Positions 52,072 through 61,451 of a DNA stretch of 64,000 nt are shown here, in pieces (the stretch's first letter is position 1; each line of letters opens with the position of its first letter). Below the pieces are notes generated by a model. It was not told the DNA's origin. It worked only from the letters and a program-made list of their open reading frames with translations, and ran no database searches. The stretch is from Streptomyces lanatus (GTDB lineage Bacteria; Actinomycetota; Actinomycetes; Streptomycetales; Streptomycetaceae). The translations under genes were made by a program, and so were the position numbers. The stretch spans positions 1-64,000 of the forward strand of contig NZ_BNBM01000020.1 of the NCBI RefSeq assembly GCF_014655715.1. The letters run 5' to 3'.

Positions 52072-53382
52072 TCAGCCGACCGCCTTCTCGATGCGCTCCG
52101 AGGTGGTCTTCCACGCCTTGTCACGCGAGGTGCCCTGCTCGACCAGGGCCAGACCCTGGGAGAAGGTGTCCTTGATCGTGCCGTCCTTGCGGCCGAGGAC
52201 CTGCTTGTCCGGGATCTCCTGGGCGGCCGTACCGAAGATCTGGCCGATCGGCGCGTCGCTGAAGTACTCGGAGGTGACGTTCTTGACGTCGTCACGGTCG
52301 AGGGAGGCAGTGGAGGAGGGGAAGTTGCCCAGCTTCTTGAAGATGTGGGCCTGCTGCTCCGGCGCGGTCAGCCACGCGACGAGCTTCTGCGCCTCGGCCT
52401 TGACCGGGCTCTTCTCCACCACGCCGAGGAAGGAGCCGCCCCAGTTGGCGCCCTTGGGCGCGTTGGCGACGTCCCACTTGCCCGCGTTGTCCGGACCGGC
52501 CTTCTCGCTGATGTGGCTCAGCATCCACGCCGGGCAGACGGCGGTGGCGAAGGTGCCGTTGGCCAGTCCCGGGTCCCATCCCGGCTGGAACTGACGGAGC
52601 TTGGCACTCAGCCCGTCCTCGGCGGCGTCGGCTGCGAGGCTCCACGCGTCCTTGACGACAGGGTTCTTGGCGTAGATGAGGTTGCCGCCCTCGTCGTAGT
52701 ACTGCTCGGGGTAGCCGTAGACCATGGCGTTGAACAGGCCGCTGGCCGAGTCCATGTAGGCGACCTTGTCGCCCTTGTAGTTCTTCTCGAAGGTGCGGCC
52801 GACCTCGACGTACTTCTTCCAGTCGCCCGCCCACAGCTTGCCCACCGCCTCCCGGTCGGTGGGCAGGCCTGCCTCGGCGAAGTAGTCCTTGCGGTAGCAG
52901 ACGGCCATCGGGCCGCTGTCGGTGCCGAGGCCGAGGACCTTGCCGTCCTTGGTGGTGATCTGGGACTGCTTCCAGGGCAGGAAGTGGTCGGTGCCCGTCT
53001 GGCCGGCGAAGTCCGCGAACTTGGCGGCCTGGGTCTCCGTCACCTCCTTCGCACGGCCGACCTCGATGCCCTGGATGTCCTTCAGACCGTTGCCCGCGGC
53101 GAGATGGGTCTGGAGCGCGGTGTAGTACGTCTGCTCGTCACCGGCTATCTCGGCCTGGATGTCGACGTCGGGATTCTCCTTCTCATACTGCTCCAGCAGG
53201 CCCGACTCCTTGAAGCCCATCACCCCGTACATGCCCATGGTGATGACGACCTTGCCGTCCTTCTTGCCGCCGCCCGTGACCGAGCCGCCGCCACTGTTGC
53301 AAGCGGCGACGAGTGCCAACGCGCCGACGGCCGCGGCTGCTGCCGCCAGCCTCTTGCCGCGCGACGTACCGAGACTGCTCAT
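52072..53382 (-). CDS. extracellular sugar-binding lipoprotein (CebE-type, family 1 SBP)
   Basis: A 436-residue lipoprotein. The signal peptide ends in the lipobox LVAAC near residue 27 and a Gly/Ser linker follows. It then forms the two-lobed solute-binding fold with KVVITMGMYGVMGFKESGLL near the start and aromatic residues suited to sugar stacking. It would deliver beta-glucosides or cello-oligosaccharides to the two permeases. GGGAGAAG precedes ATG 53382, and a paired LacI operator lies 76 bases upstream. Confidence 0.9.
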   Translation of the reverse strand: MSSLGTSRGKRLAAAAAAVGALALVAACNSGGGSVTGGGKKDGKVVITMGMYGVMGFKESGLLEQYEKENPDVDIQAEIAGDEQTYYTALQTHLAAGNGLKDIQGIEVGRAKEVTETQAAKFADFAGQTGTDHFLPWKQSQITTKDGKVLGLGTDSGPMAVCYRKDYFAEAGLPTDREAVGKLWAGDWKKYVEVGRTFEKNYKGDKVAYMDSASGLFNAMVYGYPEQYYDEGGNLIYAKNPVVKDAWSLAADAAEDGLSAKLRQFQPGWDPGLANGTFATAVCPAWMLSHISEKAGPDNAGKWDVANAPKGANWGGSFLGVVEKSPVKAEAQKLVAWLTAPEQQAHIFKKLGNFPSSTASLDRDDVKNVTSEYFSDAPIGQIFGTAAQEIPDKQVLGRKDGTIKDTFSQGLALVEQGTSRDKAWKTTSERIEKAVG

Positions 53383-53457
53383 GAATCTTCTCCCTACGGC
53401 CGGCGCAGTCGTATCGGACGGACACGAAAGCGGTGACCCAGCGGCTACGGTGAGTGG

Positions 53458-53493
53458 TGGGAACGTGCCCACTCCTGGGTGGGCACGTTCCCA
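53458..53493. promoter_or_regulatory. paired LacI-family operator of the beta-glucoside locus
   Basis: TGGGAACGTGCCCAC (53458-53472) and GTGGGCACGTTCCCA (53479-53493) form a perfect 15-bp inverted repeat with a 6-base centre. Each arm is itself a LacI-type site (TGGGAACGTGCCCA and TGGGCACGTTCCCA, symmetric apart from one pair). It lies between the binding-protein gene and the divergent LacI gene. The centre is ACGT, not the AGCGCT of the classical CebR box. Confidence 0.75.
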
Positions 53494-53681
53494 TCGACGC
53501 GTAGCAGACTCACCGGAGCGAGCCGATCTGTCAATGACTTGAACGCAATCAGCGGCGGGCGCCCGGTCGACGTGTTCACCTTTCGTGACGGACGGGCCGC
53601 CTGACGTAGGTCGCCGTCTGCCAGAATTGGTGCTGGTCACCTACGCGGTCGACACTGCCGCGGCTTCAGGGAGGGGAGCGT

Positions 53682-54707
53682 ATGGCTGGAAACCGCCGTC
53701 CGACGATCAAGACGGTCGCCGCCCGTGCCGGCGTGGGCCGGACGACGGTGTCCCGTGTCGTGAACGGCTCGCATCTGGTCAGTGCCGACGCCCGCACCAG
53801 GGTCCTGGCCGCGATCAAGGAGCTCAACTACGTACCCAACTCGGTCGCCCGCGGCCTGGTGACCAGCCGCACCGACGCGGTGGCCCTGGTCATCCCGGAA
53901 TCGGCGAGCCGACTCGGCTCGGAACCGTTCTTCGCCGCATTGATCCGAGGCGTCAGCCAGGCCCTCGCCGACCGCCGCACCCAGCTCCAGCTGATGCTCG
54001 TCCGGGACCAGGCCGAACGCGAGCAGCTGACCGAGACGGTGGCCGAACGCCGGGTGGATGGAGTCCTGCTGGTGTCCGTCCACTTCGACGACCCGCTGCC
54101 CGCGATGCTTGAGGAAATGGGCCTGCCCACCGTGCTGGCCGGCCGCCGCGACGCGGACGAACCGCTGAGCTACGTGCACGCCGACAACGCCGGAGGAGCG
54201 ACCGAGGCGGTACGACACCTGCTGCGCGGCGGACGTCGGAAAGTGGCCACCATCGCCGGACCGCTGGACATGGACGTCGGCCGCAGCCGCCTCGAAGGCT
54301 GGCGAACTGCCCATGACGAGGCCGGAGTTCCCGCACAGGAAGCTCTGGTCGAGGTCGGCGACTTCAGCTGGGAGAGCGGGAGCCGGGCAATGCGTTCGCT
54401 TCTTGAACGTGCCCCTGATCTGGACGCCGTTTTCGCCGCCTCCGACCTCATGGCGATCGGCGCACTGGAGGAACTGCGCCGCCAGAAACGGCGGGTGCCC
54501 GGCGATGTGGCGGTCGTCGGATTCGAGGACTCTCCGCACGCCCGGTGGACCAACCCGCCTCTGACGACGGTGCGTCAGCCGGTGGAGGAACTGGGCATGG
54601 CGATGGTCCGCATCCTCGCGGACATCATCGAACCGGGCGCGGAGCGGCAGCAGTTGATGTTGCCGACGGAATTGGTGGTGCGGGAGTCCTCGGCAGAACC
54701 CGAATAG
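53682..54707 (+). CDS. LacI-family repressor of the beta-glucoside locus (CebR-like)
   Basis: A 341-residue LacI regulator. The HTH is TIKTVAARAGVGRTTVSRVV at about 8-28, the hinge NYVPNSVARGLVTSRTDAVA, and a periplasmic-binding-type sensor domain follows (VDGVLLVSVH, DAVFAASDLMAIGALEELR). AGGGAGGGGAG precedes the ATG. Divergent orientation and the operator pair between the genes argue that it represses the uptake operon until a beta-glucoside inducer binds. It is related to CebR but diverged in the HTH flank. Confidence 0.92.
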   Translation: MAGNRRPTIKTVAARAGVGRTTVSRVVNGSHLVSADARTRVLAAIKELNYVPNSVARGLVTSRTDAVALVIPESASRLGSEPFFAALIRGVSQALADRRTQLQLMLVRDQAEREQLTETVAERRVDGVLLVSVHFDDPLPAMLEEMGLPTVLAGRRDADEPLSYVHADNAGGATEAVRHLLRGGRRKVATIAGPLDMDVGRSRLEGWRTAHDEAGVPAQEALVEVGDFSWESGSRAMRSLLERAPDLDAVFAASDLMAIGALEELRRQKRRVPGDVAVVGFEDSPHARWTNPPLTTVRQPVEELGMAMVRILADIIEPGAERQQLMLPTELVVRESSAEPE

Positions 54708-54759
54708 GCGATCTGCCGAGGCAGGTCTCAGGACCCCGCTGCCCAGGGAAGCGGCTCGC

Positions 54760-55422
54760 TCAGCCGCGGAACTCCGGCGTCCGTTCCGGTGTGGCAGCCG
54801 CCAGTGCCTCGGTGACCTCCGCGGCGCTGCCTCGCATTCCGTACACCGGGCTGGCGGGCTGCTGGCGCCAGGACTCATCGATTCCGCCGGCGTCGACGGT
54901 GTCGAAACCGAGTTCCTCGATGAGCGCCATGACCTTGCGCTTCGCCTCCTGATCGTCGCCCGCCACGGGCAGCGCTATACGGTCGGCGGCGCCCTCCGGT
55001 CGGGCGCGATCCAGGATGTCCTGGGCGTAGGTGCCGTTGAACGCCTTGATGACGGGGTGCCCGATCTGCCGCTCGGTCCAGCGGCTCTCGGTCAGGCCCT
55101 CGTCCTCGATCCCGGCGATCCGCCCGTCACGCTGCTGGGGGTAGTAATTGCCGGTGTCGATGACCGCGACGCCCTCGGCCGCCGTGTCCAGCAGCCCGGA
55201 CGGCAGGTTCGGCACCGCCTTCAAAGGGACGGTGACGACGACGATCTCGGCACCGTCGGCCGCGTCCTCCACTGGGACCGGCGAGGCGCCCGTTTCCTTG
55301 GCCAGGTCGGTCAGGGTCTGCGGGCCGCGTGAGTTGGCCACCGAGACGTCATGCCCGAGCGAGGTGAGACGGCGCGTGAGGTTGCCGCCGATATTGCCGG
55401 CACCGATGATGCCAATCTTCAT
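54760..55422 (-). CDS. NADP-dependent oxidoreductase, coenzyme F420-dependent family
   Basis: A 220-residue Rossmann protein. KIGIIGAGNIGGNLTRRLTS is the dinucleotide loop and VANSRGPQ follows strand 2, typical of the NADP:F420 oxidoreductase/DinDH-like family. The short C-terminal domain carries AFNGTYAQDI, also typical. It probably reduces F420 or a small carbonyl compound with NADPH; partner genes are not adjacent. Confidence 0.87.
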   Translation of the reverse strand: MKIGIIGAGNIGGNLTRRLTSLGHDVSVANSRGPQTLTDLAKETGASPVPVEDAADGAEIVVVTVPLKAVPNLPSGLLDTAAEGVAVIDTGNYYPQQRDGRIAGIEDEGLTESRWTERQIGHPVIKAFNGTYAQDILDRARPEGAADRIALPVAGDDQEAKRKVMALIEELGFDTVDAGGIDESWRQQPASPVYGMRGSAAEVTEALAAATPERTPEFRG

Positions 55423-55571
55423 GACAGGCCTTTCGGATCAGAGAGCTCGTGACCATGGCTGCAACCTGCGACCGGGCAGCGCTATTCCGAGCCGGAGACC
55501 TGGGGCTGGGCCTGAACAGATGACCTTGATTGCTCTTCACCGACGCGGCGAGATTTCGTAGGGTCCGATCC

Positions 55572-55940
55572 GTGGAAACTGAAAGCGGGGGGCGTGTGGC
55601 TGTTCCAGTGGCTCGGAGTCATGTCGTTCGTGTGATACGCGGCGTCGGCTCGTTTCTGAAAGAACTCGTGGAGGAATTTGCCGGAGAGGCAGCACTGACG
55701 CTGCTTGCGTGCCTTACTGCGCTGGGGCTGGCTGTGGCGTTCTTCTGGGGATGGGAGCGCAGCTCGCTCATTACTGGAGGCGTAGGCGGTGCCTTGCTGG
55801 CTTTCCTGGCCTATGGCGCCTGGGAGCTGATGCGTCCCGAGCGGACAGGACGGCGAATGCGACTCGCCGGAGCGGCGGCCGCCACGTTTGCCGTAACGGC
55901 CGTTCTTTTCGTCTACGCCCTGTCCTGCAATTGCTCGTGA
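55572..55940 (+). CDS. small hypothetical membrane protein
   Basis: A 122-residue protein with three predicted membrane helices (about 35-60, 65-82, 98-117) and a basic N-terminus. It ends in a short tail, SCNCS. No family recognised. GTG at 55572 lies 8 bases after TAGGGT, so a leaderless transcript is likely; a GTG at 55596 after a G-rich stretch is an alternative start. Confidence 0.65.
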   Translation: METESGGRVAVPVARSHVVRVIRGVGSFLKELVEEFAGEAALTLLACLTALGLAVAFFWGWERSSLITGGVGGALLAFLAYGAWELMRPERTGRRMRLAGAAAATFAVTAVLFVYALSCNCS

Positions 55941-56003
55941 CCGTACGGACGACGACACCCGTATCCGCTCGGCATCGAAGCCGTAGTCGAGCGACAGGCG
56001 GGC

Positions 56004-56831
56004 TCAAGGCTTGCGGGCCAACCCGGCCGTGATCAGGTGCTCCCAGACGGTGAGTTCCCGTCCGCCGCAGCCGGTCCACTGAGTGTCGACCGCTTCCGGA
56101 CGCCACAAGGGCGCGGGCACAATGCCGGGGTCGAGGATCTCCAGGCCGTCCAGCAGGCCCTCGATCTCCTCGTCGCTGCGCCACCTGCCACGGCCGAAGG
56201 TTCGTTGAAGGACCTTCTCCGCTTCCCTCGTCTCCGAGTTGTCGCCGGAGCGGAAATGACTGACGAAGAAGCAACTCCCGGACGGCACATGGTCACGCCA
56301 GTAGCGGACGATTCGCGCCGGGTCCTCGTCATCGTTGACGTGGTGGAGGATGGCGCTGAACATGACGGCCACCGGGCGTTCGAAGTCGATCAGTTCCCGG
56401 GTGTCCGGGTGTTGATAGACGTCCTCGGGATTGCGTACGTCGGCGGCGACGACGCGGGTCCGGTCGTTCTGCTCCAGCAGTGCGCGGCCGTAGACCAACA
56501 CTTGGGGATCGATGTCGACGTAGACGACCCTCGATTCCGGAGCGTGTCGCTGTGCGACCTGGTGGACATTGTCGGCCGTCGGCAGACCGCTGCCCAGGTC
56601 GATGAACTGCCGTACGTCGGTCGTCGTCACGATCTCCTTTACCGCCCGCGTCAGCGCCGCGCGGTTGGCGAAGGCGATTCCCACCGAACCGGGTAGGTCC
56701 CGTTTGAACACATCGCCGATCTCCCGGTCTACGGCGTAATTGTCCTTTCCGCCCAACAGATAGTCGTAGACACGCGCGATACTGGGCGTGGTGGAGTCGA
56801 TCGAGATGCCCTCATCCGTCATGACCACCAT
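56004..56831 (-). CDS. SAM-dependent methyltransferase (actinobacterial DUF574 type)
   Basis: A 275-residue protein of the actinobacterial family that starts ISIDSTTPSIARVYDYLLGG then KDNYAVDREIGD. The SAM-binding loop is FIDLGSGLPTADNVHQVAQ and VYVDIDPQVL follows. These proteins are numerous in Streptomyces and often sit beside regulators; substrates are unknown. The start is either ATG 56831 or 56822, neither with a strong ribosome-binding site. The 265 bases upstream contain no gene. Confidence 0.88.
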   Translation of the reverse strand: MVVMTDEGISIDSTTPSIARVYDYLLGGKDNYAVDREIGDVFKRDLPGSVGIAFANRAALTRAVKEIVTTTDVRQFIDLGSGLPTADNVHQVAQRHAPESRVVYVDIDPQVLVYGRALLEQNDRTRVVAADVRNPEDVYQHPDTRELIDFERPVAVMFSAILHHVNDDEDPARIVRYWRDHVPSGSCFFVSHFRSGDNSETREAEKVLQRTFGRGRWRSDEEIEGLLDGLEILDPGIVPAPLWRPEAVDTQWTGCGGRELTVWEHLITAGLARKP

Positions 56832-57096
56832 CTTCGCCCGGGACAGGGCCTTCTGACCACCTGGATGGGCGGGAACGGAAGGACCGTCAGGGGGCATCGG
56901 CGCACTGTCTGTTCGGCCGACCAGGCTCACTCCGTAGGGGTTAGTACTCCAGTCTGGTTTCGCGATCTTGTGGCGTCTTGACAGTGGCCAGTTGAGATTC
57001 CCCACTGGCGGCCAGTTGGCGGGGAGCGACCTGGCCGCCGATGATCACTCCGAGTAATCGCGACCCATGTTGGTTTGCTGTGGTGGAGTCCCGGTT

Positions 57097-57858
57097 TCAC
57101 CGGCCCGGTATGTGCGCTGCCTCGAACAGGCGCTTGGTCATGCCGAGGTGTTCATACGTTGCGATGGCTGGTGCGTTGCCGGTAAGCACCATGAGCGCGG
57201 CGCGGCCGTGGCGGCGGACGAGGGCATCCAGGACGAAGCCGCAGACGGCTCGCGCCAGACCGCGCCCGCGGGCGGCGGGATGGGTGACTACCCCTGCCAT
57301 GAATCCGCACCCGGCCGCAGACCACGCATCCGCCGCCACCGCCAGCGGCTCCGCCCCGGCGCCGCCGTTCACCGCGCCGACGACCCCGGCCCAGCGGCAC
57401 ACGCCAGCGCGTCCCGGCTGGGCGTAGGAGTCGGGGAAGAAGCGGTCGAACAGCGACGTCGCCTCTTTCTCGTGGCTGGCGTCCAGCCACCGCACGTCCG
57501 CGGCAGCAGCACCACAGGGGGAGGCGGTCTCCATCCAGAAGAAGGTGTGAACCGGCACCAGGCCGGGCAGCTGCCGCACCAGCGCATCGATCAGGGGAGC
57601 CTCCCCCAAGAGCCGGTAGGACGGGCCGACTTCGTCCAAGACCCGTCGCACCAGCACGACTGCGTCGGCACTGTCACCCCGGACCGCGAGCCGGTCCTGT
57701 TGCGGGCTCGGGCTTGCCACCGCCAGCGCCGCGCCATGGCTCCAGGCTCGCACCCCCGGGCCCAGGCTGTCGCCGCCCTGTCCCTGAGCGGCCCAGATCG
57801 GCTGCCCGTCGCCGGCCGCGGTCTGCTCGATGTCGCTGAGTCGTTCAAGTTCCTCCAC
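57097..57858 (-). CDS. GNAT-family N-acetyltransferase
   Basis: A 253-residue protein whose C-terminal half is a GNAT domain: MAGVVTHPAARGRGLARAVC (CoA loop) then AALMVLTGNAPAIATYEHLG. The N-terminal 120 residues form a second, degenerate GNAT-like module (RLAVRGDSADAVVLVRRVL). The acceptor is unknown. The start at 57858 is supported by length only. Confidence 0.83.
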   Translation of the reverse strand: MEELERLSDIEQTAAGDGQPIWAAQGQGGDSLGPGVRAWSHGAALAVASPSPQQDRLAVRGDSADAVVLVRRVLDEVGPSYRLLGEAPLIDALVRQLPGLVPVHTFFWMETASPCGAAAADVRWLDASHEKEATSLFDRFFPDSYAQPGRAGVCRWAGVVGAVNGGAGAEPLAVAADAWSAAGCGFMAGVVTHPAARGRGLARAVCGFVLDALVRRHGRAALMVLTGNAPAIATYEHLGMTKRLFEAAHIPGR

Positions 57859-58020
57859 GCCCCGTGCCTACCAGACATTCCCGGAGGCACGTTGTGACCC
57901 AATGCTCATCGAGAACGGACTGTGATCATGTATCTGGCCGTACTTGGGGAAATTCGAAGTGGCCGCCGACAGCGCCCCCGGCCGAGAACGGGTACGGCCA
58001 CCGCGTGATCATCGGTTGGT

Positions 58021-58668
58021 GTGTGGACAAACGAAGATCTTGCGGTGGCCGCGGGCCATAGCGTAGACCCTGCCCGCTGGCGGGTGATGTTCGACCAGGT
58101 CATGGCCCGGATTGCGGGCCGCTTCGGTCGGGTTGAGCCGAGGGCGAGTGCCCGTGCCTATCTGCTCGGGCTGCTGTCGAAGGCGGAGCGGAAGAACTGC
58201 TGGCAGCTGGCCGAACAGGCCGGTCACATCCGGCCGGGGCCGATGCAGCGGCTGCTGCGCTACGCCTGCTGGGACGCGGATGCCGTCCGCGACGACATCC
58301 GCATCTACGCCGTTGAACACCTCGGCACCGAGGCAGGCGTCCTCATCGTGGACGAGACGGGCTTCGTGAAGAAGGGCCGCGCCTCGGCAGGCATCCAGCG
58401 GCAGTACACCGGCACTGCGGGACGTATAGAGAACTCCCAGGTCGGCGTCTTCCTCGCCTACGCCACCAGCCGGGGACGGACACTGATCGACCGCCGGCTC
58501 TACCTGCGCGAGCACTCCTGGTGCACCGATCCTGAGCGTCGCCAGGCGGCCGGGATACCCGACGAGATCGAGTTCGCGACCAAGCCCCGCCTGGCCTGGG
58601 AGATGATCAGCGCCGCCCGTCTGACGACTCCCGTTGAGCCCGCCGTCGCGCCGCATACCGAGCGATGA
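58021..58668 (+). pseudogene. IS701-family transposase, truncated
   Basis: The first 200 residues match IS701-type DDE transposases: MFDQVMARIAGRFGRVEPRA, QLAEQAGHIRPGPMQRLLRY and LIVDETGFVKKG with the first catalytic Asp. Homology stops near base 58625 (KPRLAWEMISAA) and the frame ends in unrelated VEPAVAPHTER. About half the protein with the other catalytic residues is missing. GTG start at 58021. Confidence 0.87.
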
Positions 58669-58880
58669 ATGCCCCCCCCGCCGGCCCACCCGGCCGGTTC
58701 GCGAGGCGAGATGCGTCTATAGCGCTACCGCCTGCAGCAGGCAAGCACCGCTCACCCGAAGGTGTGACAACGTAGGGCAGACTCGGTAGCAGCCGCTGAA
58801 CGGCGTACTGTCATATGCCGGTTGCCTGCGGCAAAGAGGCAATCGGCATCATCAGTCCAGGGGAGAGGACGGCATCACAG

Positions 58881-59192
58881 ATGGCGGGCACCGACTGGAG
58901 TGAACGTGGACTGTGCCGCACTGCCGACCCTGACGACCTGTTCGTCGAAGGGGCGGCACAAAATCGAGCCAAGGCACTCTGCGGCGGCTGCGGCGTACGA
59001 ACCGAATGCCTCGCCCATGCCTTGGACGAGCGCATCGAGTACGGCGTGTGGGGTGGCATGACCGAGCGGGAACGCCGGGCCCTGCTACGGCGGCGGCCGA
59101 CGGTCCGCTCCTGGCGACGCCTCCTGGAAACGGCCCGTAGCGAACACGAGCGCACCGCTCGTGCAACGACCGTCACCCTCAAGGCGAGTTGA
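58881..59192 (+). CDS. WhiB-family (Wbl) iron-sulfur regulator
   Basis: A 103-residue protein with the four cluster-binding cysteines (12, 34, 37, 43, C-x2-C-x5-C spacing) and the sigma-interacting turn GVWGG at 55-59. A basic C-terminal region (RRALLRRRPTVRSWRRL) follows. Wbl proteins bind a [4Fe-4S] cluster and modulate the principal sigma factor. ATG 58881 matches the usual family start; an upstream ATG at 58815 adds 22 non-family residues. The 212 bases upstream show no other gene. Confidence 0.92.
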   Translation: MAGTDWSERGLCRTADPDDLFVEGAAQNRAKALCGGCGVRTECLAHALDERIEYGVWGGMTERERRALLRRRPTVRSWRRLLETARSEHERTARATTVTLKAS

Positions 59193-59213
59193 GCTGACCC
59201 CGAAGGGTCCGTA

Positions 59214-59954
59214 TCAGGACGGGGCGAGGACGCAGAACTCGTGCCCCTCCGGATCGCTCAGGCACGTCCACGCGACGTCGCCCTGACCGAGGTCGAGGTT
59301 CGTCGCCCCCAGGGTCCGCAACCGTGCCACCTCCGCCGCCTTGTCGTCATCGGGATACGGCAGCAGGTCGAGATGGACGCGGTCCGGCACCGTCTTCACC
59401 CCGGGGGTGCGGAGGAACTCCAGATACGGGCCGACGCCCGCCGCGGAACGCAACACCGCCTGATCGCCGCTCACTTCGTGCACGGTCCAGTCCGTCGCCT
59501 CGCCCCAGAACCGGGCCATGGACCGAGGATCCGCGCAGTCGACCACGATCGCGGCGATCGGCCCCGTGTCCCGGTAGACCTCCCGGGGCTCCAGCACACA
59601 GAATTCATTGCCCTCCGGGTCGGCGAGGACCGTCCACGGAACATCGCCCTGCCCCACGTCGACCGGCTTCGCACCAAGAGCGCTCAGGCGCGCGACCAAC
59701 TCCGTCTGATGGGCCTCGGAGGAGGTGGCGAGATCGAGGTGTATACGGTTCTTCGTCGCTTTCTTGGCCTCCGGGACAGGAACGACATCGATGCCGAGGA
59801 AGACCGGGTCCGGCCAGACGAACCCGCCGACGGGACCGACGTAGGTGGTCACCCCGGCGCTGTAGGCACTCCAGCCGAGCGCCTCCGCCCAGAACCGGCC
59901 GACCGCCGAGGCATCAAGTGCCTTGATGTTCACATGAACAGGTCGCAGTGCCAT
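59214..59954 (-). CDS. two-domain VOC family protein
   Basis: A 246-residue protein of two tandem VOC domains (about 1-122 and 130-246). Each ends with a near-identical block: LADPEGNEFCVLEPRE and LSDPEGHEFCVLAPS. DLGQGDVAWTCL-type segments are repeated too, so the halves arose by duplication. This matches the frequent actinobacterial glyoxalase-like proteins of unknown substrate. AGGA lies 8 bases before ATG 59954. Confidence 0.87.
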   Translation of the reverse strand: MALRPVHVNIKALDASAVGRFWAEALGWSAYSAGVTTYVGPVGGFVWPDPVFLGIDVVPVPEAKKATKNRIHLDLATSSEAHQTELVARLSALGAKPVDVGQGDVPWTVLADPEGNEFCVLEPREVYRDTGPIAAIVVDCADPRSMARFWGEATDWTVHEVSGDQAVLRSAAGVGPYLEFLRTPGVKTVPDRVHLDLLPYPDDDKAAEVARLRTLGATNLDLGQGDVAWTCLSDPEGHEFCVLAPS

Positions 59955-60179
59955 GCCGGTGATCCTATGGGCCCGCACAGCCGCCCGGCGGGCCGCCGAC
60001 ACGCACACGACACACCACCATCGGCTCGATCCCTGGCAGTGGTCGGACGGGTCCGGACGGGCCGAGCCGGACCAGCCCCGGCTCGGGCCCGTCGGTGCTG
60101 CGGGCCTTGCAAAATCCAGTGGACCTTCCGGTGCGGTCGAGGCACGATCCCCGAGGAACCGGGGCGAAGGGGAGCTTGT

Positions 60180-61226
60180 TTGGATGTGTTCGTGTGTGCA
60201 GGGTGTGGTGCTGAGTTGACCGCGCCGGTGTCGCGGGTCGCTCTCCCCGTCCACACCCACCACGGAGGTTGGGAAGAACTGCATCCTCCGCTGATGGAGC
60301 CCGCGACGTACGCCGTCGATCCCCGGCCCACCGGACCGCCCTGGCGACTGTGGGACGAGGTCGGAGAGGACGCGGCCGCCCAGCAGGACGTGTACGCCCG
60401 TGTGTACTCCGTCTCCTTCGGCGCGCGGAACAGGATCGTCATCGCTCCGGGAGACGCCCGGTCCATGGCCCTGATCCTCGAGAAGTGCGAGGGCTACTGC
60501 CGGGGTGTGGACGGCCGGGTCGGACCCAACCTGGCGTGCGAGGGGTGCGGGCGGGCCGTGGCGACCCGCATGGACGACTGCGGATTGTGGCAGACGGTGT
60601 GGCTGGAACCCGACGCGGTCGAAAAGCGCCCGTCCGGGCTTGCGGCAGGTCCGACTTCCGACTGGGACGACCTGGAACGCACCGAGCACCGAGTCCCGCC
60701 CGTCGACCCCGACGGGTCGTGGAGCCGCCGCTGGGAGGCGGCGGTCGGGGTCGCGATGGCCCACCTCGTGGCGGTCACCGAGGGCAGCCCTGTGACCCTT
60801 CCCGCCGGCCCCGTCGCCGAGTTGTTCGGGCACGCCGTCGACCGGTACCTCCCCGCCGGGCCCGCGGCCCGGTCGGTGGGGCTGGCCGGCCCGGGGATCC
60901 GTACGCCACGGCCCCGTCCCGACGTCCTGCTCGTACCCCGCCACCCCGTCACAGGTGGGCCCTGGCGCCCACCCGGCGACGACGGGGCCGTGGTGCCGTT
61001 GGACAGCGGCGTCTGGGCGTACCTGGCTCATCCGGGCGAGACGTCGCCGATCCCGGCGACCGGGGTGCTCCCGGAGGGCGTCCTGCGCGACGACTACCCT
61101 CTGCCGCCACGCCCCTGGCGCCCGCTGACTCCCCACCACCACGCCTTCGAATACACCCTGGTCGGGCTGCCCGCTGTACGTGCTCCTCGGTTGCGGAGGT
61201 ATCGCGAGGCGTCGGCCGGTGGATAG
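60180..61226 (+). CDS. conserved hypothetical protein with zinc-ribbon cysteines
   Basis: A 348-residue soluble protein. The N-terminal FVCAGCGAELTAPVSRV has a CxxC (Cys6, Cys9), and a second pair occurs in LACEGCGRAVATRMDDC, so a zinc-ribbon-like site is plausible. No catalytic motif was recognised. The TTG at 60180 is chosen because GAAGGGGAG ends 5 bases upstream; GTG 60186 is an alternative. A hairpin follows the gene. Confidence 0.72.
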   Translation: MDVFVCAGCGAELTAPVSRVALPVHTHHGGWEELHPPLMEPATYAVDPRPTGPPWRLWDEVGEDAAAQQDVYARVYSVSFGARNRIVIAPGDARSMALILEKCEGYCRGVDGRVGPNLACEGCGRAVATRMDDCGLWQTVWLEPDAVEKRPSGLAAGPTSDWDDLERTEHRVPPVDPDGSWSRRWEAAVGVAMAHLVAVTEGSPVTLPAGPVAELFGHAVDRYLPAGPAARSVGLAGPGIRTPRPRPDVLLVPRHPVTGGPWRPPGDDGAVVPLDSGVWAYLAHPGETSPIPATGVLPEGVLRDDYPLPPRPWRPLTPHHHAFEYTLVGLPAVRAPRLRRYREASAGG

Positions 61227-61256
61227 ATCTTGCCGCCGGGTGTTGACCGGGTGATC

Positions 61257-61276
61257 CCGGTGCGCCGCCGCACCGG
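61257..61276 (+). terminator. short terminator-type hairpin
   Basis: CCGGTGCG (61257-61264) pairs with CGCACCGG (61269-61276) around a four-base loop, 30 bases after the stop of the zinc-ribbon protein gene. No T-run follows, as is common in actinobacterial terminators. Confidence 0.5.
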
Positions 61277-61451
61277 CACCCCGGGCCGGTTTTCGGCCAC
61301 GTCACCGAGGGCGAGAAACTGTTTCGTCGCTGCACTGCTGTGTGAGGTTGGTGAAAGTGGCGTCCCGCCCCGACTCCCTCGGATGACCCTTCTTCCTCTG
61401 GGCTACGGCTGACGCGCGGTCAGAAGCGTCTCGTCACTCGCTGGGGGAGAG

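Noticed and set aside
48520..53493. Canonical CebR box TGGGAGCGCTCCCA expected for a cebEFG-bglC locus
   Set aside because: Not found anywhere in the locus; only the variant paired operator is present, so the genes were not given ceb names.
58751..58775. TGTCACA-like sequence (reverse of TGTGACA) upstream of the WhiB-like gene, considered as a second ECF41 promoter
   Set aside because: No CGTC element at 16 bases on the appropriate strand, and it points away from the gene.
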